A DNA stretch of 64,000 nt from Cavia porcellus (Eukaryota > Chordata > Mammalia > Rodentia > Caviidae): positions 18,602,101 through 18,666,100 of the forward strand of contig NW_026947491.1 of NCBI RefSeq assembly GCF_034190915.1, in the 5' to 3' direction. Under the pieces are notes generated by a model. The model had not been told where the DNA came from, made no database searches, and saw only the letters and a list, made by a program, of their open reading frames with translations. Position numbers and translations under genes: made by a program. Below, piece after piece: positions 23,529 to 34,544 of the stretch. Positions within the stretch are counted from its first letter, which is position 1, and every line of letters begins with the position of its first letter.

Positions 23529-23984
23529 ATGGAGCTGGCGCTTAGCTGGGTTTTTCTGTTTGCAATTTTCAAAGGTAAATCCTTCAGAACAAAAGATGCT
23601 ACCGGCACCAGTGAAAATGCATAGGTTACACAGTGGACATGTGCGACAGTTAACTAAGCAGGACGTCTCTGTGTTTGCAGGTGTCCACGCAGAAGTACAG
23701 CTCACACAATCTGGAGGAGGCTTGGTACAGCCTGGGGAGTCCCTTAGACTGTCCTGCGTGGCCTCAGGATCAACCTTAAGCAATTACTGGATGGACTGGG
23801 TCCGCAAGGCTCCCGGGAAGGGGCTGGAGTGGATCTCAGCTATCAGTAACAGTGGTAGCACATATTACGCTGACTCCGTGAAGGGCCGATTCACCATCTC
23901 TAGGGACAATGGCAAGAACGCGCTGTATCTTCAGATGAGCAACCTGAGACCCGAGGACACGGCCGTGTACTATTGTGCAAATGA
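23529..23984 (+). CDS. IGHV: Intact IGHV gene, clan III (IGHV3-like)
   Basis: Exon 1 is 23529-23574 (46 nt, donor GGTAAAT). The intron is 23575-23680, with acceptor 'gtttgcag'. Exon 2 is 23681-23984. The split signal peptide is [19 protein letters not shown] (19 residues). The mature V begins [15 protein letters not shown] at 23692 and gives 97 codons plus two bases. Both disulphide cysteines (RLSC and VYYC), the core tryptophan (MDWVRKAPG), RFTISRDN and EDTAVYYC are present. CDR1 is GSTLSNYW and CDR2 is ISNSGST (7 residues). The product is the variable part of the heavy chain after V-D-J joining. This is the only V unit in the window with everything intact. Its weak point is the RSS nonamer. 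Confidence 0.95.
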
Positions 23985-24023
23985 CACAGTGAGAGAAACC
24001 TCAGGGGGAGTCAGTCATAAACT
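23985..24023 (+). promoter_or_regulatory. RSS of the intact gene (23-bp spacer)
   Basis: Perfect heptamer CACAGTG at 23985-23991, a 23-bp spacer, and nonamer TCATAAACT at 24015-24023. The nonamer matches ACAAAAACC at 6 of 9 positions, so RAG1 binding may be weakened. Confidence 0.9.
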
Positions 24024-24044
24024 TCCGTGCAGGGACGCTGAGGA

Positions 24045-24059
24045 CCAGGAGGTGTCGCT
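24045..24059 (+). promoter_or_regulatory. CTCF-motif-like site 3' of RSS
   Basis: CCAGGAGGTGTCGCT fits the CTCF core CCASYAGRKGGCRC with two mismatches. It is 21 bp beyond the nonamer. Equivalent positions in sister units carry similar sites. Binding is inferred only. Confidence 0.4.
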
Positions 24060-24089
24060 GTAGAACACAGCACAGACTACAAAAGGACA

Positions 24090-24891
24090 TGCATTTTACC
24101 ATTTTATTTTTTGAGGGTTAGCTTTATGACACTTTAAAAAATGATGTTATAGGCCAAAAGAAACATAAAAGAAACAAATTTTAAAATCATAAATACATAA
24201 AATACCACTAAACCTCAGAATAATAGATTCATTCTAAAGCCCACAAAAGCAAGAAATCTAGTGTAACAAAATAGTGTATTAGAGTTTGCTATTGTCCATT
24301 ATTGAAAGTGTGTTTTGCATTTTGTTGCCTTTACTCAAAAACGTTACTATCTTTTTCAGTGTTTTATAATGTAAAACAACTTAGTAAAATACAGTATAAA
24401 TTTGTAAGAATGTCGATAAATACATCATCACACATGTCTCTCACAGATAACATGCTGGAAAAATGGACAAAAAATATCCATCAGGTGATACAATTCACAT
24501 TTCCATATACTCACAATGAAAAATCATATCATACTGTCATAAAAGGGACTTAAACCTATGCTTTTAGAGTATAATTTAATTCATTAAAATCATGATAATA
24601 AGTACTATGGCATTTAGAGATTTCAGTAATTATTGAAAGTTGATCAAAACTTCTGTGAAATATTTTTCTAAAGTATGTTCTAAGCCAATGTTACTAGCAA
24701 ATGTCATGCATTAATATTTATTTTCTTTCCCAAAAAGCTCATGGACAAACATCAAAAATGTCTATGTATAGCAAAGTTGAGATGGCACTGAATCATATGA
24801 TTGTATCATTTTTATCACCTCAACTGTTTCAATGTTACAAATTTATTCAATGAAAAAGCAGTACGAAATCAAAATGTTTCTGTGTTTTCAG
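24090..24891. repeat. Lineage alpha 3' flank, copy 2
   Basis: AT-rich DNA alignable with 10620-11480, 48055-48770 and 60995-61870. It leads directly into the orphan V exon at 24892. No gene is recognised. Confidence 0.7.
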
Positions 24892-25185
24892 GTGTCTGGT
24901 GCAAGGTGCAGGTGGTACAGTCCAGGAGGGCAGGCTTGGTGCAGCTGGTAACATCCCTGAGACTCCCCATGCAGCCCCAGTGCTCACTTTCTGTGACTGC
25001 TGGATGAACTGGGACTACCAGCTCTATGAAGGGGCTACAGGAACTCACTGAGGTGGTGACATACACTGTGCTGACCCTGTGAAGGACTGATTAGCCATCT
25101 CCAGAGACAGTGCCAAGGTCCCACTGCATCTACAGATGAGCAGCCACAGATCCGCGGACATAGCCCAATGTTACAGTGCAAGAGC
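24892..25185 (+). pseudogene. Orphan IGHV V exon, no leader exon
   Basis: A good acceptor ('gtgttttcag') precedes V-like sequence: 'GTGTCTGGTGCAAGGTGCAGGTGG', FR1, 'GACTGCTGGATGAACTGG', FR3 'CCATCTCCAGAGACAGTG' and 'ATGAGCAGC'. No octamer or leader exon is found in the expected 130-250 bp upstream. Several frameshifts and stops occur in FR1-FR3, and the second cysteine is replaced ('TGTTACAGTGCA'). The sister copy is 48773-49064. It cannot be expressed but keeps a clean RSS. Confidence 0.85.
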
Positions 25186-25224
25186 CACAGTGAGGGGACA
25201 GCAGTGTGAGCCCAGTCACAAAGC
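25186..25224 (+). promoter_or_regulatory. Well-preserved RSS on an orphan V exon
   Basis: Perfect heptamer CACAGTG, spacer 25193-25215 (23 bp) and nonamer TCACAAAGC. It is better preserved than the adjoining coding sequence. Confidence 0.85.
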
Positions 25225-25249
25225 TTCCTGCAGGGCATTCACTCTCTCT

Positions 25250-25375
25250 TTGTCATTCTGACACAGGGTTTCAGGCTAGTATTGAACTCACTTGGTAGCC
25301 CAGGCTAGCCTTGAACTCAGAGGAATCCTCTCACCTCAGGCTCCTGAGCGCTGGTCTTTTGGCTCATGTCATTAT
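25250..25375 (-). repeat. B1-type SINE, antisense
   Basis: The + strand reads 'acacagggtttcaggctagt', 'tagcccaggctagccttgaa' and 'ctcaggctcctgagcgctgg', the complement of a 7SL-derived B1 SINE. It is incomplete and appears to carry a short internal duplication. Confidence 0.75.
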
Positions 25376-25399
25376 GCCCATCTCTTGGTCTCTTTTCAA

Positions 25400-26565
25400 G
25401 GGGTGCACATCCACACTCCACACACTCAGCCTGATCCAGAGTATGTTTTTGCCGCCATTGTCCCATTTCCAGAAAATCCATTCCCACACTTGCTCATAAG
25501 GCCTCTGCTGCTAGGAGTTAGGAAAACAAGATGTTATTGGAAGAATAGTAGACCTCCTCATGGCTCACACTGTGCCACTGCCCCTTACAAGCCTTGAGGT
25601 ATTTGAACCTGTTTATAGACCTAAAGGTCTAAGTGAGTGCTGAGTGTGGGACATGACGAATGTCAGCATTATCATGCTTAGTATCACAGGATGAGTTTCC
25701 TCAGGTAAGAGGGGGAAGGCCAACATCACAGGCATGTGTGTGGGAATACCTTGGGCGCTGTGAGGAGGGAAATTTCTCCACCCAGCAAGATAATGTCACT
25801 AGAGTTCAGGAGTTCAGTATGCTCCACCTCATCTGGGTACTCACAGATATCTCCATCCCAATGCACAGAATCTAATTCTTTCCCATAAAGCACCCTCATT
25901 TTTATTTCAGGCATCTTTTAAGACTGAGCATTACAGTTATAGTTTATGGTGTAGTCAGGATTTATAAGGAAATATGTTTAATAGAGGACACATAATTTAT
26001 AGGATGGTTTTATATTATTTAGTGGACACCAGAGACCCAGGGAATCCAGCTAATGACCGGTACAAATGGCAATGTCCTCCACTAGTCTAGATGGAGGCCT
26101 ACAGCTCACAATAATGTCCCATACAAGTCGATGTCAAGAATCTGCAACGGGAAGGCCCAAAAGGTCAGTGGTGGAAACTAGAAAGTTTGCACCAGTTGGA
26201 TGAAGGATCTGAGCTGTAGGCTGAGGGATCTGAACTGCATCCATGAATCACCCCTGTAAATCATTGTCTGAGCTCTGCCAAGATGAGCAGCATCCATCTT
26301 CCATGACAGACAAAACCTGATCTCTTCTGCCAAGGAGAACAGGTGAGTTTCTGTCAGGAAAACCACCAAAAGAAGCTTCTCCAGGAGCATCAGTGACAAA
26401 CCACCTTTGGTTCCACTTCCGCTTTTATGTGCTGGCACCAATCCTTAGGTGGGACTTAACATCCAGAGCCATGCTGACTGAGTTCAGCCAGGTGTCACAG
26501 ATGACCATGGTTAATTCAACACTATTTATATCAGGCAATAAAATTATCAGGACTATTATGGTTTG
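25400..26565. other. Intergenic, nothing recognised
   Basis: No V exon or RSS. It may include an LTR or upstream part of the ERV-L-like relic that follows, but I cannot support this from sequence. Reading frames here are short and without recognisable motifs. Confidence 0.4.
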
Positions 26566-26569
26566 AAAG

Positions 26570-27960
26570 AACAAATAAAAGCTATTGGAGTTGCATTTGG
26601 AGAAATAGTAAACCAAAACCAGGATCAAATTCCTGGTGGGAATAGTGGATTTCAGTGCCCCTATTCAAGCTTTGAAAGATGCAGGGCTGCTGGATCCAAT
26701 CAATTTATATTTCATTCTATCTGGCCCTTGCAGAAGATTGATTGCCCCTGGAGAATGTTAGTGAATGACCATGAATTCAGTGAAGTAGCAATTCCAATTG
26801 TACTTGATAATTAGATGTGGTTTTTTGATGATGAGAGTGGTTATGTTTCTTTTTTTTATCTCTTCACAAGTGGGATGGAGCTATTGATGTGGCACAAGAG
26901 TTCTTCTCCATATCAACCATAGTCACAGGGGAAGAATCAGCTTTCAGAGACAGCAGTCTTAGACCTGAAGTGTCCTGCATCAGGGTTACATTAACTCTCC
27001 ATCCCTGGATCACAACTTACTCCCCAAGGATCTTGATCACCTGTATCTCCCACAAGATGTTCCTCTGGTCTCTTTCACTGATAATATCATGTCATTTGCA
27101 CCAATGAGCCCAATTTGGGAACCACTCTGGACTTGGCAGTAGAGGATGTACTAACTAGATTATGGAACATAAATCCAATTAAAATTCAAGATCCCTGCAC
27201 CTCAGAGAAACTTCTAGGAGTCCAGTGGGATATTCCTAGCTATCCCTTCTAAGTTAAAAGATAAATTGTCACATATGACCCATCATAAACCAGATGCATA
27301 AATTCGAGGGGCCCAATTTGGATTCTGACATGAATACAACCTCACTAAAAATTTTGTCCAGCTGTTTACAAAATAATTCCAAACGGTTCTACTTTAGGTG
27401 TGGCCCAGGAGGAGAACAAGCTCTGCAAGTGGTCCACGGTTCTGCGTAGACTGCCCTGCAGCTGGATCATATGATCTGGCACATCAAATAGAATTTGGGT
27501 GTCAGTGACAGATAGAGATGTTGTTCGTTTTCTCAAGCAAGGTAATTAATAGCAGAGGCCTTTCCAATTTTGGAGGAAGTGTGGGTCATCATCTGAAGAT
27601 AATTACTTTCCATTTGAGATCCTGCTATTCCCTTGATACTGTTCTCAGTGTAAACTGAAAGCTTGAACAAGAGACACCAGGGTACTTGGCAGTCTAATCT
27701 GCCCATTATGACTTGGATATTACCGATCCATTAATTCAAACAGTTGGAAATGCACAGCAACAGCTAATCATGAAACGAAAGAGGTTCACATATGATCAAC
27801 ACAGGGCAGCCATTGGGCAGAAGCAAGTTATGTGAAGAAGCTGCCCACATTCCCAGGGGCTCCTAACCCTATTGCATATCCTTTAGTTTAGCAGCATGCA
27901 CCTATGGCCTCCTGGAAAGTAGGTCATGTCCAGTTGCAGAGGAAGAGGACACTGTGACCT
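26570..27960 (+). mobile_element. ERV-L-like pol relic
   Basis: The + strand codes pieces of reverse transcriptase in order. CPWRMLVNDHEFSEVAIPIV (about 26740-26800) is the fingers/palm start, AIDVAQEFFSIST (about 26880-26920) matches the first catalytic-aspartate region, and a decayed palm follows near 27060-27240 ('LGVQWD'-like coding at about 27215). DNA up to about 27950 resembles the RNase H/connection part. Many stops and frameshifts are present and no LTRs were found. ERV-L is the best family guess; another class III element is possible. Confidence 0.55.
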
Positions 27961-28282
27961 GGTTTACAGTGAATTCTTAGCATTGTGCAGACACTACATA
28001 CATAGCAGCAGAATTACAGGCCCATTAAGGTGGGCTCTGATGTTCAGTAGTGAAGAGAAATCATCACAATGAAAAGAACTTTGGACAGTGCACATGGTAA
28101 TACATTTTGCCTGGAAAAAACGTGGTCATATTTGTGTCTCTGTGCTGATTCCGAGGCTGTAGTTAATGTTTTCCAAAGTGAGTTCAAGGACAGCCTGAAC
28201 CTCACTGTGATATCCTGACTCAAAAACCTAATCAAACTTCTGCTCCTCCTCTTCTCTCTCTTCCATCTCCTCCTCATCGTTA

Positions 28283-28283
28283 C

Positions 28284-28328
<45 letters not shown>
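28283..28328. repeat. (ATC)n microsatellite
   Basis: About fifteen ATC units. They give a spurious Met-rich minus-strand frame. Confidence 0.95.
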
Positions 28329-28575
28329 GTGAATAAAATGGAAAGTCAATGACTTTTATCATGCACTGCCCCATTGCCCAATTGACTCATGAACAGAGTG
28401 TCTATTGTGGCAGAAATGGAGTTCATGAGTTTTAGACACATTTTGGAAACATTTCCGGAATTTTTTTTTTCATTTTTTCCATGGTCAGCTTAAATTTAGC
28501 TAAATTTTCTGGATTCTAAAAATTATTACAGCATTTCTATTGCTTTTGAGAGTTGTTTCAGTATTTAAGCTTGGA

Positions 28576-28656
28576 ATTTTTTTTTCTTTTCTTTTCTTTT
28601 CTTTTCTGTTCTTTTCTTTTCTTTTCTTTTCTTTACTTTTCTCTTCTTTTCTTTTT
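28576..28656. repeat. (TTTTC)n microsatellite
   Basis: A CTTTT pentanucleotide run with a few substitutions. It is strongly strand-asymmetric (pyrimidine). Confidence 0.95.
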
Positions 28657-28829
28657 GATTTTTTGCTTGGCAGATCCGGGCAGGTTGGATCCCCATTATA
28701 GGCAGGAGTGCTCAGGACATTGGAAGTGTGAACCTGCAGATGTTATGTGGCACTGATCTTTCTACTTTGAATGCACAGCAAGTAAATATTTTAAAATTTC
28801 TATAATATGAAGTTGTTTCTTAGTTTAAA

Positions 28830-29390
28830 CTTGAAACTTCTGCAGTTGTTAATTTTGCCTTCTTGTGGGAGTCAAAGACAGTGTGGTCCTTACTGATGGT
28901 AACTGTGTTAGTTCCAGGTATAGCTGACTGTCTCACATCTGTTAGCTCGAGATTTATTTTCTGACTGTAAAGATGCAAAGTCTCCTAAGTACGACCCTGA
29001 GGGTATAGAATGTAGGGCATATGACCATGAGTGATGCCTGCCCATGGGTCTTTCTTCATCCCATCAGGGTCTTCTGAAAATCATTGTCAAATAAGTTCTG
29101 CAGCTTTCAGTGGGATTCTATTACCTGATTCAGCTGGCCTTGTCCCATCAAGGCACAGATGGCACTGTAGCACAGTTTGTGGGTCCCTCTTGGGAGGCCC
29201 AAGTTGTCTGGAGCCACTTTTTTCTAACTTCTCTGAGGTGTTCTTCAGAGAGGTGTCTTTTCCTCTCCTCATCACAATCATTGAGTCTCAGAAGAGATTT
29301 GTGTATACGGCTAAGCATCTATCACATCACTCCAAATGTTACAGAATTCATGCATTTTTAAAAGTGGCAAAGTTTCAGATATATCACAAG
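28830..29390. repeat. Duplicated block C, copy 2
   Basis: Partner of 21990-22545 (same landmarks in the same order). The 138-codon frame inside (29031-29447) is not kept in the other copy. Confidence 0.65.
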
Positions 29391-30015
29391 AGGGCAAAAT
29401 CCAGTAGTGTTGGCAAAAGAACTGGGCTCAGAGTAACTTTGGGTTAGGTAACAAGGGATTAAATATTAAGATACACTCAGGAATGGAAGGACCTGGTGTG
29501 GAGAGTTACTCAAGCTGCTCTTGTTTTAAAGTGAGGTGAAGAACACTTTATTAGAGGGTGATGTAGTGTGCACTGTGGATTAGAGTGCAGCTGTTCAAAG
29601 CAGTGAGGCAGAGTAGCCTTTTTGTAGAAGCAGTGACAGCGCCTGTTACAAGAAAATATCTTGCCAGGCTGGTTTGATTTTTCCCAAGTTCATATGTGCC
29701 TTTTTTTAAAGGGACATGAGAAGAAGTTTTAGGAGGTAGATACAAGAAGCACTCAAGAGTAGAATTTCGGTGCCCAAAGATATGAAGCAATGGAGTGGCC
29801 ATTTGAAGATGCAGTTACAGCACCAAGAAAAACAGAGAAAAACATTGTAGTCCTGGTTCAAATCTCTTGGGAAGGCCCTATGTGCTCTCAACCACAGAGT
29901 GCACTTCATCATGATTTGTATCCCATAGTCACATTATGGGTCTGGAAATCAAGAGATGGTGTTGGGGCACAATTAAATTATCAGCAAAGACAAAGTTATA
30001 AAATAACTACATAAA
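29391..30015. other. Intergenic, nothing recognised
   Basis: No V exon, RSS or named repeat identified. Short frames on both strands lack family motifs. Confidence 0.4.
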
Positions 30016-30178
30016 GCCGGGTGAGGTGGCTCAAGCCTGTAATCCCAGTGCTGGCCAGGCTGAGGCAGGAGGATTGCTGCAAGTTGAAGACTAGCCTGGG
30101 CTACAAAGTGAGCTCCAGGCAAGGCTGAACTACATAGCAATACTCTGTCTCAAAAAACCACAAAACAAAAACAAAAAT
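30016..30178 (+). repeat. B1/Alu-type SINE, sense
   Basis: Starts GCCGGGTGAGGTGGCTCAAG, contains 'ctgaggcaggaggattgc' and 'agcctgggctac', and ends 'tctgtctc' plus an A-rich tail. This is a 7SL-derived SINE with RNA polymerase III box A/B positions. Confidence 0.9.
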
Positions 30179-31560
30179 CTACCTTACAGACATATTTCAG
30201 CAAGTTAAAATCAACCGGTAGCCTCTGCCTAGCTCCTGCTCACTGGCAGATAAAAACTCTGCTAAGTTCAGGCAACCTTGAAGTCTGGGTCTAGCTGCTT
30301 TTCGTCTGATACTGTGCAGGGTCAATTTGACAGTTGCAGCTGATGTTCCCCTTAATGAAGAAAATGTATTACTCCTAAATGGCTTCAAGGGCTTTGGTTG
30401 GGGTGAAGTAACCCAGTCAAAGATATTTTTTGTCTCTGCTTTCTCCAGTGGAATCCTCCTGTCATCTCCAGGATTTTCCTTTGTTATAATAGGTAATTCC
30501 TTTTAAGCAAATGTGTGCAGAGTTAGCTTATCTGACACTAGGTGACTTAATTCATTCCACGTAACAAATCATGCAATGCTTTGTATTTCCTGCTTGCAAA
30601 CTTTAGTTAAATTGACCCAAAGCTGCTTCCTTGCTGATCATTAGGATCTGAGATTCCTCTCAGCCTGGCAGCACCATAAACATTTGCCTTCTTCATTCCT
30701 CAGTGCAAAGAGTCTTCCATTCATTTTGATATCAGTGTTCCTGTAACAGTGAAACTGTGAAAGGTACCAGTCAGCATTATCCTTGGTGAACTACAAATAA
30801 CATTTGTGCTTCCCATTCCCACAAGCTGGCCTAGCTTGCCTCATTCTAAGCAAGGGGAAGGCCTGCACCATGCACCACAATGATGATTTCACAGAACCCA
30901 AAGCTGAGGATTTACACTCTCATTTTAGGTTCCTCATGCCTTTGAGGAAACAACCTAAAAGTGATGTGGTAACATGGGAGGGGTGACTGATTTAGACAAT
31001 AACACATAAACTGGACTAGTACTCCACAGTATAAAAAAGAAGTAAAACCCTTAGAGTGCAGAATGTCCCTTAACGCATGCAGGTAAGTCACTTTACCATG
31101 CCCTGTGCTTAAGGTCATGCTGTTGGTTAAGCTGTTAGAACTTATCCCAGAACACAGTCTATGCTTTCTCATCGATAACACCTTAAACATTAGTCTTCCC
31201 AAAATCAAGATACTTTGCTGATCTAACAAACAAGGCCCTGACATTGTCCATGAAGATCACATGAAAAAATGAAATAGTAAGTTTTCAAAAGGCAGTTGTG
31301 GAGAAGAGAAAAAGGCTTGCACCGAGAAGAAAATTTAGTTATTTTTTGAAATATTTTTCTCCATCTCCAGTAAAAACCCCACAGATACAGTTCTCTGCCC
31401 ATCTATAACCTCTCCCATAGAAATGCCACCACTAGTAAATACAGTCAGCAGGTCAGAAATTGTCCATGACAGAAATACTCTAATGTTAAAGATTCCCACA
31501 GAAACTGTGTTCACAATCAACAAATCCTTCCCTGTGCTCAATTTCTTTGTGTGGAGGTAT
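30179..31560. other. Intergenic, nothing recognised
   Basis: No V exon, RSS, LTR pair or SINE was recognised. It contains only short unconserved frames. Confidence 0.4.
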
Positions 31561-31695
31561 AAATACTACAGAAGATAGAGAAATGTATCTCAGTTTCATG
31601 AGTCAGCTCTGACCATCCTGTGAAAATCTCTCCCCCTGGGAAGCACTAAAGCACTCTGTCCTGGGACCCACTCTCATACATGCAGCGCCTCCCCC

Positions 31696-31703
31696 ATGCA
31701 AAG
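31696..31703 (+). promoter_or_regulatory. Octamer-like site (ATGCAAAG)
   Basis: One mismatch to ATGCAAAT, 84 bp upstream of the leader ATG at 31780. Likely the degraded promoter octamer of the clan II unit. Confidence 0.5.
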
Positions 31704-31779
31704 CAGCCACATACTCAGGGTGAAAAGCCAGTTCTGGCTGAGTATCCTCAGTCTCCTCCCACAGACCTCTTCATTGAGC

Positions 31780-32200
31780 ATGGAGTTCTTGGATCTGCCC
31801 CTCTGCCTCATGGCAGCACCCTGATGTGACTGTCTGTGAGGTGCAGGATAGGGACCTGGCACAGTGAGCAGGGTGGTCTTGACTGACTGTGATGCTTCTT
31901 GTCCTCAGGTGTCCTGTCTCAGGTGCAGCTGCAGAAATCTGGACCTAGCCTGGTGAAGCCATCAGAGACTCTGTCCCTCAGCTTCTCCATCTCTGAATTC
32001 TCTTTAACCAGTTATAGTGTACAATGGGTCCATCATGCTTCAGGAAAAGAGCTGTATTTGATTGGTAATATGTGGAGTGATGGAGGCACAAATTATAACT
32101 CAGCCTTTCAATCTCAAGTGGGCATCAGTAGGGACAATTCCAAGAGCCAGCTGACTCACATTGAGCAGCCTGAGCCCCGAGGGCACAGCCCTGCGAGAGA
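31780..32200 (+). pseudogene. IGHV: IGHV clan II (IGHV2/IGHV4-like) pseudogene
   Basis: Leader exon 1 (31780 to about 31825) reads MEFLDLPLCLMAAP then a TGA where clan II leaders have Arg. The donor GTGACT follows. V exon 2 starts at 31909 after 'gtcctcag': VLSQVQLQKSGPSLVKPSET, VQWVHHASGKELYLI, NMWSDGGTNYNSAFQS and SRDNSKSQL. The first cysteine is Phe (LSFSIS). About 10 nt covering the 'YYC' codons have been deleted before the end, so both disulphide cysteines are gone. The reading frame is otherwise open over FR1-FR3. It resembles the mouse Q52-type (IGHV2) group most. It is flanked by a good RSS and a strong CTCF-like core. Confidence 0.92.
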
Positions 32201-32239
32201 CGCAGTGAGGGGACATCAGTGTGAGCCCAGACATAAATT
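32201..32239 (+). promoter_or_regulatory. RSS, 23-bp spacer
   Basis: Heptamer CGCAGTG (one mismatch), a 23-bp spacer of typical VH sequence, and nonamer ACATAAATT (weak). Confidence 0.85.
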
Positions 32240-32259
32240 TCCTTGCAGGGGGGCTTGGG

Positions 32260-32273
32260 ACGGCAGGGGGCGC
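32260..32273 (+). promoter_or_regulatory. Strong CTCF-motif-like core 3' of RSS
   Basis: ACGGCAGGGGGCGC has a perfect GCAGGGGGCGC core; only two peripheral positions differ from CCASYAGRKGGCRC. It starts 21 bp after the nonamer, in forward orientation with the V. In mouse, Q52-type VH genes near D carry CTCF sites just 3' of their RSS. Confidence 0.65.
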
Positions 32274-32404
32274 TCGAGACATACGGAGCTCTTTTGAGGC
32301 TCAGGACCAGGTGCAGGTTTCTGGGGCTGCTGTGATGTTGGAGTCTGTGGTTTTCCCTTCCTTCCTTGACTTTGCTAAAGACATTCTGCACTGTTGGTTT
32401 CTAA

Positions 32405-33341
32405 ATATTTGATTTTATTTGTTTTTTAGTACATGTTTGCATTGTATCCAGTTTATCCTCATCTTGTGGAGAGTGTACAAATGTGTACCACAGCCTGATT
32501 CACTTCTAAATCCCCTTGCTCTTTTCTTCTGCATCTCTTCCCACTCTTCTCAATCTCCTTTCCCCAGTTTTATTAATTTTGATAATACTGATCTTATCTC
32601 ACATGTGCGAGTCACAATACTTACACTCAGGGTATTAGACTGAAGGAAAGTTATATCTGGGCTCTACATCACTTCCTTCCCTTCTCCTTTTCTCACATAG
32701 ATTGTATTGGACTCCTTCCCATCTGCAAGAGATATGCTCATTTATCTCCTTCTATCCTCCTTTTCTATTCTGTTTGTTTCCACTTTTCCTTACTCAAAAA
32801 AGAAATACTGTATGTTATTTAAGCTTCTGTGTTTGATTTATATCTTTCAACATTGTATTTTCAAAATGCACACATTTTCCTACAAATATCTTCAATTTGC
32901 TCTTCTTTGTAAGTGAGTGGCATTCCATTAATTATGGACAGCACATCCATCATCTATTACTAGCCTTGCAGGCTGCTTGAAGGCCTTAGCTCTTAGGGGC
33001 ACTGCTGCTGTGAATGTTGATATGCACACATCACTGTAGTGTGACATGTCTACCTCTTTGGGAAAGATAGCTGGAAGTGTGATTGATGAGTCATGTGGAA
33101 TTTTGAACACAGCTCTTTGAAGAATTTCCATACTGTGTTTCTTGTGTGTAAAGTAATTTACTTTCAGTCAAACAATGGGGGAATGTCCCTGTTTGACTGC
33201 TGCCATGTTAGAATTTGTTATTGTTATATTTCTTGATGGTTGCCATTCTTTCTGGTATTAGATACGCTCTTAGCTTTATTTTAATTTGCATTTATCTAAA
33301 GGAAAAGAATGGTAAAGGAATTTATAATATGTTTGGTGACA

Positions 33342-33377
<36 letters not shown>

Positions 33378-33910
33378 TCTGTGACTCTGTTTTTTGTTTG
33401 TTTGTTTGTTTTGGTGTTTTCGTAAAAGGGGTTGAACTCACGACCTTGCATTTGACAGGCAGGAACTTATGCCACTGAGCTAAATCCTTAGCCCTTGTTT
33501 TTTCTTCTGAAAAGTGCCTGTGTATATTGCATGCCCATTTTCTATTTTTCAATCAGTCTAATATTTTTAGTTTGTATATTTATAATATAATTCCTCTCTG
33601 TGAGAAATAACTGATTTTTTTTTCATTCAGTAGATTGTCTCTTCACACTGCCAACTGATTTCTTCATTACCTATATGCTTTGTGATTTGATGTACTCTCA
33701 TTTGTTGATTCTTGCATTTATTCTTTGTACAACTATGGTTCTGTTTAGGAAACCTCTCTTACCTCTATGACATCAAGAGTTTTACCTATTTTATCTTCCA
33801 ACAAGTTCAGAATTTCTCTTTCAATATCTACTTGAAAAAAAATTTTTTTTTTTAGTTTAGTACATAGTGAGAGATATGGGTCCAGATTTAATCCAACTAT
33901 CATCTGTTAC
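32405..33910 (-). mobile_element. Antisense LINE-1 ORF2 C-terminal relic
   Basis: The + strand carries the complement of the L1 ORF2 3' half. Landmarks are 'gagtggcattccattaatta' (about 32916), 'tgagtcatgtggaatttt' (33086), 'cttgatggttgccattctttct' in two parts (33230-33255), 'ttttaatttgcatttatct' (33280) and 'gtttaggaaacctct' (33745). It is interrupted by an ID-like SINE at 33343. No open frame survives. Confidence 0.7.
33343..33495 (-). repeat. ID-like (tRNA-derived) SINE, antisense
   Basis: A T-tract of about 32 bp is followed by 'ggggttgaactcacgacctt' and 'cttatgccactgagctaaat', the complement of a tRNA-derived SINE head with box A/B. It lies inside the antisense L1 relic, so it is younger. 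Confidence 0.85.
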
Positions 33911-34227
33911 TGGACATAAAGCATTTCAAGCCAAACACAAAACTCCCTTCAGGGGCATTCATGACTTGCAGAGGGTGAGGAGGATCCGCAAAATGCAGAA
34001 AAGTTCCCAATAGCATGTTCAGAGAAGCAAGCTGAGTGACTGCTTGCTGTTAACCTCTGTGGTCGCTCTCTGTCCTGCACTACATGTTCCAAGGGACCCT
34101 GCAGCACATAAGCTGTGAGTGACTGATGAAGTAAACTAGTTACAAATAACGATTCTCTCAAATTTAATTGCATAAATATATAGTTACATAATTACTTTTC
34201 TACTATTAGCATGAGTTTTATTTATTT

Positions 34228-34376
34228 ATTTTTGTCTTTTTGAGACAGGGTTTCTCTCAGAAGTTCAGGCTGGCTTTGGGCTCACTTTGTATCCCATGCT
34301 GGTCCGGAACTCACAATGATCCTTCTGACTCAGCTACCCAAGTCTGGGATTACTTGAGTGCACCACCATGGAGGAC
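34228..34376 (-). repeat. B1-type SINE, antisense
   Basis: The + strand reads 'tttgagacagggtttctctc', 'cccatgctggtccggaactc', 'tctgggattacttgagtgc' and 'accaccatg', the complement of B1. Confidence 0.85.
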
Positions 34377-34544
34377 TAACATGAGTCTTATTAGATTAGT
34401 AAATGTGACTTGCATGAACTTTACAGCACCCTGCAGATTTTATGAGTTTTGGTTTCTTTTGAGTGCCAAATCAAAACCATCTACAAACAAATGTGATGAT
34501 TCTATGTCTATGACATGGAGTAGGCTTATGCAGGATTACATGCT

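Noticed and set aside
28044..28349. Minus-strand frame with a poly-Met start
   Set aside because: Artefact of the ATC repeat.
29031..29447. 138-codon + frame in block C
   Set aside because: Not conserved as a frame in the other copy of block C, and no motifs.
33915..33965. 'aacacaaaactcccttcagg' resembling a V nonamer plus 3' flank
   Set aside because: No convincing heptamer at 23 bp and no V sequence before it; the left side is antisense L1. It could be a trace of the V lost before 34545, but support is too thin.
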